DNA from: Candidatus Saccharimonadota bacterium
GTDB lineage: Bacteria > Eremiobacterota > Xenobia > Xenobiales > Xenobiaceae
Direction of reading: 5' to 3'
Length of the DNA stretch: 47,533 nucleotides
Assembly (NCBI GenBank): GCA_004554425.1
Contig: SFMI01000004.1
Location: 1-47,533 of the forward strand
In this document: positions 41,347 to 47,533 of the stretch, piece by piece
Layout: every line of letters starts with the position of its first letter
How positions within the stretch are numbered: position 1 is the stretch's first letter
Made by a program: the position numbers and the translations under genes
Notes under the pieces: model-generated
What the model saw: only the letters and a program-made list of their open reading frames with translations
Told to the model about the DNA's origin: nothing
Databases searched by the model: none

Positions 41347-43467
41347 CTAATAGTAGCTTTGCTCTAAAGTTGATTTTTCCAATTTGTATATGGCCGCTTG
41401 CGAATTTGCATAAATAGGAAGTCCGTAACGTTTGGAAAGTTCGTTTTGAAAGTGTTTATAAACTTCTTGGCTATGCCCGGGAGCCAGCCAAGCACAATTA
41501 GCCTTATGCAATACCAAATAGCGCAAGCCGCCTTGAAAAACTAACTCTGCGTCTCTTTTTACTACATTATTAGTTATATTGCCCGCCTTTAAATCCTGGT
41601 CAGTAGAGGAAGCGGATTCTTTATTAAAACGCGAAGGGGTTGCATCTCCTGTGAAACAGCGTGGCAAATCTTCTCGACCGTATAAAATTTCTGAACTACC
41701 TTCATTAGGATAAGCAGCTCTAATTGTAGTTGGGGCACATATTTCGTTTAATTCTAAAAATTTGGCAATATAGGCATTGTTGCGAGCTAGCCAGCTTAAA
41801 GGACGTTTGCCGTGAGCTGAAGGGCAACCGTGTAAAAATTGGGTTTGCCACACATTGGTGCAATATCCCAGAGGCAAATCTAAGGTGGCATATTGGCCAG
41901 GTTGAGCGGCCAAAAAAGCACACCAAGCTGGTGTTTTAGCCGGAAAAGCAGGGTAGTAAGCGCCGCCAATTTGTGGGCCTGTCGAAAATAAACGTATATT
42001 TTGGCCGCTCATAGTAAAAAATGCCACAAGGCTCAGCGCTAACGTACAGCTTAAAATGGCTTTGGCTCGCCCCCCTGGCGAGGTTTGCAGCCAATTTTCG
42101 CTAACGGTTTGGCTTAGGAAGGTAGTGCCAAAAACTAAACAAGTTAAAACCAAGGGCCAAACCGTTTGGGGTGTGCGCCAGTAATAAAATAGGCCGCTGC
42201 ATCTGGCTAAGTAGGCCAGGGGGGCGCGTATAGGCTGCCCGGCGGCATCAAGGAGCAGAGCGCCGTTCCAAGTTAAGTAAGGGCCCAAACCAATAAGAGC
42301 CAACACCGAAGCCAACCAGAACCACAGCAGAGCTGGACTTTTTCTAACTTTGAGCCAACAAGGAAAGAACAATACAATTGCTGTCAGTAAAGGAGTAAGC
42401 AACTGAGCACCGTGGTGCACTATGATTCTTTGGCCCGAGTGAGGTGGGCTTAAAGTTAGTTGGCTCATGCGCTCGAAGGCTCGGCTCTCTTCATGGGCCC
42501 GCTCCAGTGGGGCGCTCTGTTGGTAACGGTGTAAGTCAGGATCGATATGTAAAACATACAAGGCCGCCGGGCAAGCTGTCAGCGCTGTGAGCACAACGCA
42601 CCAGGCTAAGCGCTTCAGCGACATTTTGTCCAAAAAGGCCGCTCTAGTGGTCAATAAGGCTAGACCAACCAAAGTGAGGAGAGCGGCCCAGATCCAGTAT
42701 ACGCCGGCGGCAGCCAGGACTGATAAGGTTAAAAGCCAGTAAGCTGCCGCCGGTATAGGCGAAGGTGGGGGAGATGCTGAAGCGCTTAGTTTGGCGGCCT
42801 GTGGCCTTGGCGGCGCCTTTAGCGTTTGCTCTTCCTCGGATTGGGCATGGAGGCATTGGGAAGAAATAGAGTCCGAGGAAGCATATAGTCGGCTGGGGCG
42901 AGTGAAAATTAAAGCTAAGGCAGCTAAAGCTAAGATGGCAGGCAAGCTGAAGAGCTGGGGAATGTGGCCCCAGCCGATCATTTGTTTGGTAAAAGGCGCC
43001 GCCAAAACAGGCAGGCCGCTGCCTAAAGCGAGTAGCCAGCCTAACATTTTGCGCCGAGAATTTGTCTGGCTTGGAGTAGAGCTCAGCTGAAGTACAGCCC
43101 AAGCCAAGCCCAACGCACTGAGCCAAACAGCGCTGGCTACACTTAGGTTCCACCAGGACGGCCAAGAAAAAAACAATTGCCAAAAGCAGCCGATTAACGT
43201 ATGCAAATATGATTTATGGGTAATAACCAGATTTATATTTTGAGGAAATTCCCAAGCTTGGCTAGTTAGAGGAAAATGGCCTTGCTTTAAATTATCGGCT
43301 ACGGCTCTTGTAAGCACCATTTCATCGAAAGTGTCGTCGGTAACGCAGCCTAAAGCTAAGGGAGAAGAGCTAAACCAAACATTTTTTGATAGATAAAAAA
43401 TGATGATTGCATAAATGAAGGCTATAAGAACCAATTTTAGCTTTTGACTTTTGAAAAAATTGGACAC
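41347..43467 (-). CDS. Polytopic membrane protein, possibly GT-C type glycosyltransferase
   Basis: This 706-residue protein has about eleven hydrophobic segments in the first 480 residues and a soluble C-terminal domain. After the first membrane helix a loop contains VTDDTFDEMVLTRAV, placed where GT-C enzymes carry their catalytic Asp or Glu, but the overall match is weak. A low-complexity Ala/Pro/Ser insert occurs near 210-240. The C-terminal part (QFLHGCPSAHGKRPLSWLARN) is similar in style to uncharacterised membrane proteins acting on lipid-linked sugars. The start is GTG with GGAG 9 bases upstream. The KefB-type gene follows 54 bases downstream. Confidence 0.7.
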   Translation of the reverse strand: MSNFFKSQKLKLVLIAFIYAIIIFYLSKNVWFSSSPLALGCVTDDTFDEMVLTRAVADNLKQGHFPLTSQAWEFPQNINLVITHKSYLHTLIGCFWQLFFSWPSWWNLSVASAVWLSALGLAWAVLQLSSTPSQTNSRRKMLGWLLALGSGLPVLAAPFTKQMIGWGHIPQLFSLPAILALAALALIFTRPSRLYASSDSISSQCLHAQSEEEQTLKAPPRPQAAKLSASASPPPSPIPAAAYWLLTLSVLAAAGVYWIWAALLTLVGLALLTTRAAFLDKMSLKRLAWCVVLTALTACPAALYVLHIDPDLHRYQQSAPLERAHEESRAFERMSQLTLSPPHSGQRIIVHHGAQLLTPLLTAIVLFFPCWLKVRKSPALLWFWLASVLALIGLGPYLTWNGALLLDAAGQPIRAPLAYLARCSGLFYYWRTPQTVWPLVLTCLVFGTTFLSQTVSENWLQTSPGGRAKAILSCTLALSLVAFFTMSGQNIRLFSTGPQIGGAYYPAFPAKTPAWCAFLAAQPGQYATLDLPLGYCTNVWQTQFLHGCPSAHGKRPLSWLARNNAYIAKFLELNEICAPTTIRAAYPNEGSSEILYGREDLPRCFTGDATPSRFNKESASSTDQDLKAGNITNNVVKRDAELVFQGGLRYLVLHKANCAWLAPGHSQEVYKHFQNELSKRYGLPIYANSQAAIYKLEKSTLEQSYY

Positions 43468-43539
43468 AAATGCTCGCTCCGAAGTTTTAGGGATCGATTG
43501 AATTTCGCCTTGAAATGGCTCTGGCTATACGTATAAATA

Positions 43540-46353
43540 TTAGATGTGCACTATATCTTGCAAAAACTTGCCAGTCCAAGAATGCGGATTTTGGGCTACA
43601 TCTTCAGGAGTGCCGCAAGCTACTATTTGACCGCCACGTTCACCACCTTCAGGCCCCAAATCGATAAGCCAGTCGCAGCATTTTATGACGTCTAAATTGT
43701 GCTCAATAATAATCATAGAGCTGCCAGCTTCTACCAAGCGGCGCAAGACGCCCATAAGTTTGGCCACGTCGTCGAAATGGAGACCGGTAGTAGGTTCATC
43801 TAAAATGTAAAGAGTACGTCCCAAAGCTTTTTTAGAAAGTTCCCCAGCTAACTTAATGCGCTGAGCTTCGCCGCCGGAAAGAGTAGTGGCTGCTTGGCCT
43901 AAGCGAATATAACTTAAGCCCACATCATAGAGAGTTTGCAACTTGGAGCGAATTTTGGGATAGTTGGCAAAAAATTCCAATCCTTCTTCTACAGTCATAT
44001 CTAAAACTTCGGCAATAGTTTTACCTTTAAAGTGGATTTCCAAAGTCTCGCGATTATAGCGCTGTCCTTGGCAAACTTCGCAAGGCACGCAAACGTCAGG
44101 CAAAAAGTTCATCTCGATTTTAAGTATGCCTTGGCCTTGGCAAGCTTCACAGCGGCCGCCTTTAATATTAAAGGAAAAACGACCAGGTTTATAACCGCGC
44201 ATTTTCGCTTCTGGAGAGGAGGCAAACAAAGTGCGAATAGCGTCAAACATACCTGTATAGGTAGCTGGATTGGAGCGAGGAGTACGTCCAATAGGCGATT
44301 GGTCGATTACGATCAATCTATCGATAAGTTCTGCACCTTCAATTTTGTCACATTGGCCTACATCTTCAACTTTTAAGCCCAAATGTTTAGCTAAATGTTT
44401 ATAAAGTATTTCATTAACCAGCGTGCTCTTTCCAGAGCCGGAAATTCCAGTAACGCCAATCATTAAACCTAAGGGAAACTCTACATCGATATTTTGCAAG
44501 TTATTTTGCTTGCAACCATAAAGATTGATTTTCTCATGGCCTCGAGAACGGCGCGGATAAGGAATAGCAATAGACTTGCGTCCACTTAAATAAGCGCCAG
44601 TTAAAGAACGTGGTTCGTTGAGCACATCTTGTAAAGTACCGGAAACTACTACCTCTCCGCCATGTACACCGGCGCCAGGGCCAATATCGACAATATGATC
44701 AGCTGCTTTGATGGTATCTTCATCATGTTCGACAATAACTAAAGTGTTGCCTAAATCGCGCAATTTTTTCAATGTCTCTAAAAGACGCTGATTGTCGCGT
44801 TGGTGCAAGCCTATGGAAGGTTCGTCCAAAATATAGAGTACGCCCACCAAACCGGAGCCAATTTGGGTTGCTAAACGAATGCGCTGAGCTTCGCCGCCAG
44901 AAAGAGTAGAGGCTGCCCGATCTAAGCTCAAATAATCTAAGCCAACATTGATTAAAAATTGGAAGCGGGCCTTGAGCTCGCGTACTATAGGCGTGGCAAT
45001 AGCTTGATTTTTCTCTGATAAAGTTAAACTCTCTAGCCATTGTTGCGCTTTAACAATAGATTTGGTACATAATTGAGCAATAGTTAAATCGTCGACAGTA
45101 ACGCAGCGAGCTTCTGGCTTTAAGCGAGCGCCGTTGCAAGCTGGGCAGACAGAATTGACGCGAAATTGGTTTAGTTCTTCTATAGCCCATTCCGAGCTGG
45201 CTTCTTGGTAGCGTTTTTCCAGCATAGGCAAAGCGCCGGCAAAATTGGGAATATAACCATTAGCTTGGCAACCGTAAAGAATTAAATGTTTTTCTTCTTC
45301 TTTAAGATCTTGCCAAGGCTTGTCTAAATCGATTAGTCCCAGCTCGGCTAATTTTTCGGCTTGGCTCCAGAACCAAGTTTCGCGCATATGGTAACGCAGC
45401 GAATGAATAGGCTTGCCCCAGGGAGCTAAAGCGCCTTCATTTAAACTTAAACTTGGGTCGGGAATAACTAAATTTAAGTCTAGTTTAGATACGAAGCCTA
45501 AGCCGCTGCATTCTGGGCAAGCTCCAAAAGGCGAGTTAAAAGAAAAGAGGCGCGGCTCCAATTTGGCAAAAGAGAGGCCACATTCCAAACAAGCCAAATT
45601 CTGGCTATAAAGTTGCTCGCCACCAGCTAAATTTTGCAATAAAATAACGCCTTCGCCTAGTTTTAAAGCTAGTTCTACCGATTCGGCAATGCGATGGCGG
45701 GCAGAAGGCTTAACTACAATGCGGTCAACAACTATTTCTATATTGTGGATAACGTAGCGATCTAGATGGGGCAAATCGCCTTCATCGTCTAGGCGAATAA
45801 TATCGCCATCAATTCTGACGCGACTGAAGCCTTTATTGAGCGTGTCTTGCAACAATTTTTGGAATTGACCTTTGCGGCCGCGAACTAGAGGCGCCAAAAT
45901 ATTAAACTTTGAGCCTTCAGGGTTATTAAAAATTATGTTTACAATTTGATCCAGGGTTTGAGGAAATATTTCGCGGCCGCATTGGGGGCAGTGAGGCAAG
46001 CCGGCCCGAGCGTAGAGCAAACGCAAATAATCATAAATTTCGGTAACCGTACCTACTGTGGAACGTGGGTTAGCCGAAGTGCCTTTTTGATCGATAGAAA
46101 TTGCTGGCGAAAGGCCGTCTACGCTGTCTACGTCTGGCTTGTCTAGGCGGCCCAAAAATTGACGAGCGTAAGAGGAGAGCGATTCCATATAGCGTCGGCG
46201 CCCTTCAGCATAGATGGTATCAAAAACTAAAGACGATTTGCCCGAGCCGGAAAGGCCGGTAACTACGGTCATTTTATCGCGCGGAATAGTTAAATTGATA
46301 TTTTTTAAATTGTTTTCCCGCGCCCCTTTAATGATGATTTCTTCTAAAGCCAT
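43540..46353 (-). CDS. uvrA: Excinuclease ABC subunit A
   Basis: This 937-residue protein is the damage-recognition ATPase of nucleotide excision repair. Two ABC modules are clear: GLSGSGKSSL near the start and GISGSGKSTL near 640, each with a later LSGGEAQRI signature and an LDEPSIGLH or LDEPTTGLH Walker B. Zinc modules with CxxC pairs occur near 123 and 253-281 and again near 738-764 (CEACQGQG, CEVCQG). Length is normal for UvrA. It starts 17 bases after the uvrB stop, so the two form an operon in the order uvrB-uvrA. Confidence 0.98.
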   Translation of the reverse strand: MALEEIIIKGARENNLKNINLTIPRDKMTVVTGLSGSGKSSLVFDTIYAEGRRRYMESLSSYARQFLGRLDKPDVDSVDGLSPAISIDQKGTSANPRSTVGTVTEIYDYLRLLYARAGLPHCPQCGREIFPQTLDQIVNIIFNNPEGSKFNILAPLVRGRKGQFQKLLQDTLNKGFSRVRIDGDIIRLDDEGDLPHLDRYVIHNIEIVVDRIVVKPSARHRIAESVELALKLGEGVILLQNLAGGEQLYSQNLACLECGLSFAKLEPRLFSFNSPFGACPECSGLGFVSKLDLNLVIPDPSLSLNEGALAPWGKPIHSLRYHMRETWFWSQAEKLAELGLIDLDKPWQDLKEEEKHLILYGCQANGYIPNFAGALPMLEKRYQEASSEWAIEELNQFRVNSVCPACNGARLKPEARCVTVDDLTIAQLCTKSIVKAQQWLESLTLSEKNQAIATPIVRELKARFQFLINVGLDYLSLDRAASTLSGGEAQRIRLATQIGSGLVGVLYILDEPSIGLHQRDNQRLLETLKKLRDLGNTLVIVEHDEDTIKAADHIVDIGPGAGVHGGEVVVSGTLQDVLNEPRSLTGAYLSGRKSIAIPYPRRSRGHEKINLYGCKQNNLQNIDVEFPLGLMIGVTGISGSGKSTLVNEILYKHLAKHLGLKVEDVGQCDKIEGAELIDRLIVIDQSPIGRTPRSNPATYTGMFDAIRTLFASSPEAKMRGYKPGRFSFNIKGGRCEACQGQGILKIEMNFLPDVCVPCEVCQGQRYNRETLEIHFKGKTIAEVLDMTVEEGLEFFANYPKIRSKLQTLYDVGLSYIRLGQAATTLSGGEAQRIKLAGELSKKALGRTLYILDEPTTGLHFDDVAKLMGVLRRLVEAGSSMIIIEHNLDVIKCCDWLIDLGPEGGERGGQIVACGTPEDVAQNPHSWTGKFLQDIVHI

Positions 46354-46370
46354 GTTCTTTTCGTTTTTTA

Positions 46371-47533
46371 TTAGATTTTGCGTTGCCGCGCTTTGCTTTT
46401 TTTATTTCCAGTTACAATGGTAGATTTTGGCGCCGCTTCGGCTTTCTTGCGATGCTTGAAAGGCAAACTTTTGTCGCTTTCAGCTAGCTCCAGGGCTGCA
46501 GCGGCGGGCAAGCCTTCCAACACTGAGCTTAGTTGCCTTTTTAAAGAGTACATTTGATCGCGCAAAGCGGCTGCTGTTTCAAATTGCATTTCAGAAGCGG
46601 CTTTAAGCATAGCTTCTTCTACTTTGTCGATTAGAGTGCGCAATTGCTCAATATCCATGCGGCTGCGCTCTTCTGGAGAAGCAAAAAAACTGTCGTTAAG
46701 TTCGGCCGTTTGGCCTTTTAAGTTGGGATCTTCTTCGTTAGTGCGGCTGCCGGAGCTAACCATGCCTAAAATATCTTTGACCGCTTTATTGATAGTTTGG
46801 GGCACAATATGGTGCTCTTTATTGTAGGCCATTTGGATAGCGCGACGGCGGGCCGTCTCTTCCATAGCCGCTTGCATAGACTTAGTTATTTTATCGGCAT
46901 ACAAAATAACACTGCCACTAACGTTGCGGGCGGCGCGGCCTATAGTTTGGATTAAGCTGGTATTGGAGCGTAAGAAGCCTTCTTTGTCGGCATCTAAAAT
47001 GGCTACCAAGGATACTTCGGGCAAGTCCAGACCTTCGCGCAATAAGTTGATACCTACCAAAACGTCGAAGCGACCCAAACGTAAGTCGCGCAAAATTTCA
47101 ATGCGCTCCAAAGTATCAACGTCAGAATGCAAATATTTGACGCGAATATCTAAATTGGCTAAATACTCGGTTAGATCTTCGGCCATTTTTTTGGTCAAAG
47201 TAGTAACTAAAGTGCGCTCGTTTTGATCGGCTCTTTTTCTTATTTCGTCAACTAAATCGTCAATTTGGCCTTGAATGGGACGCACTTCAACTTCGGGATC
47301 GACTAGACCGGTTGGACGAATAATTTGCTCGACAATTAGTTCCGAATTGTCCATTTCAAAGGGGCCGGGAGTAGCGCTAATAAAAACTACTTGGCCGACT
47401 TTTTGCAAAAATTCTTCAAAAGATAAAGGGCGATTGTCAAAAGCTGAAGGCAAACGGAAGCCAAATTCAACTAAACTGCGTTTGCGAGCTTGATCGCCTG
47501 CTAGCATAGCTTGCAATTGGGGAATAGCTACAT
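46371..47533 (-). CDS. uvrB: Excinuclease ABC subunit B, C-terminal part (runs off the window)
   Basis: The open frame enters from the window end at 47533 and encodes the last 387 or so residues of UvrB. It begins inside the AIPQLQAMLAGDQARK segment, which in full-length UvrB follows the Walker B DESH motif. Helicase motifs follow: VFISATPG, LVTTLTKKMAEDLTEYL, LLREGLDLPEVSLVAILDADKEGFLRS, and QTIGRAARN. The C-terminal UVR motif for UvrC contact is at 46520-46620 (EEAMLKAASEMQFETAAALRDQM). A TTG at 47516 would be an internal codon, not the start. Confidence 0.97.
   Translation of the reverse strand, partial: VAIPQLQAMLAGDQARKRSLVEFGFRLPSAFDNRPLSFEEFLQKVGQVVFISATPGPFEMDNSELIVEQIIRPTGLVDPEVEVRPIQGQIDDLVDEIRKRADQNERTLVTTLTKKMAEDLTEYLANLDIRVKYLHSDVDTLERIEILRDLRLGRFDVLVGINLLREGLDLPEVSLVAILDADKEGFLRSNTSLIQTIGRAARNVSGSVILYADKITKSMQAAMEETARRRAIQMAYNKEHHIVPQTINKAVKDILGMVSSGSRTNEEDPNLKGQTAELNDSFFASPEERSRMDIEQLRTLIDKVEEAMLKAASEMQFETAAALRDQMYSLKRQLSSVLEGLPAAAALELAESDKSLPFKHRKKAEAAPKSTIVTGNKKSKARQRKI

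Noticed and set aside
42644..43183. A 179-codon minus-strand frame inside the polytopic membrane protein gene.
   Set aside because: It is a shifted frame of the hydrophobic region, with no start signal or domain.

Overview
The window looks like ordinary chromosome from a diderm (Gram-negative-type) bacterium that I cannot place to a named species. The diderm reading rests on a TolC-family outer-membrane factor with a periplasmic adaptor, an AMIN-domain amidase, an HtrA/Deg protease and several proteins with Sec signal peptides. A YgeW-type knotted carbamoyltransferase, a GlmL/MutL-type ATPase and a radical SAM enzyme would suit an anaerobic, possibly gut-associated uncultured lineage; that is inference. 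I saw no tRNA, rRNA, transposase, integrase, phage or CRISPR sequence. About a third of the genes appear to start with GTG or TTG.

Layout. 44-5801 (+): two small proteins of unknown function, a long GlmL/MutL-type actin-fold ATPase, a barrel-sandwich/KOW protein translated right after it, and a long-chain acyl-CoA ligase. 5888-12230 (-): a sugar ABC permease behind a Fur-family repressor, a large secreted IPT/TIG plus carboxypeptidase-regulatory-domain protein, a thermolysin-like zincin without a signal peptide, and a protein with two SRPBCC domains and an acidic tail. 12459-15785 (+): a MalZ-like glucosidase and a ygeW-like gene with strikingly C-ending codons. 15987-21495 (-): TatD, a 1053-residue tubulin/FtsZ-superfamily protein and an HtrA protease, read in that order. 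21782-26060 (+): an N-acetylmuramoyl-L-alanine amidase behind a structured leader, then a URO-D-fold protein fused to an Arg/Asp/Gly/Ser-rich tail. 26117-26686 (-): a FolT-like ECF S component. 26852-31315 (+): TolC, a long HlyD/MacA-type adaptor and a MacB-type permease without its ATPase. 31401-33263 (-): a small unknown protein and a radical SAM enzyme of the MJ0619/tetraether-synthase type. 33487-35937 (+): a LysM/YkuD L,D-transpeptidase with a repeat-rich tail, and a lipoprotein. 36033-47533 (-): a TPR protein, a membrane-anchored SGNH hydrolase, an FAD-dependent oxidoreductase, a frameshifted KefB-type antiporter, a polytopic membrane protein, uvrA and the 3' part of uvrB.

The commonest theme is the envelope: peptidoglycan hydrolysis and cross-linking, outer-membrane export, periplasmic proteolysis and possibly membrane-lipid chemistry. 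The most promising candidates for undescribed biology are the URO-D/RG-rich fusion (24219-26060), the tubulin-like protein (17459-20620), the GlmL-type ATPase paired with a barrel-sandwich protein and no visible mutase (873-3809), and the radical SAM enzyme (31890-33263). All functional calls come from reading motifs by eye; no database search was run.
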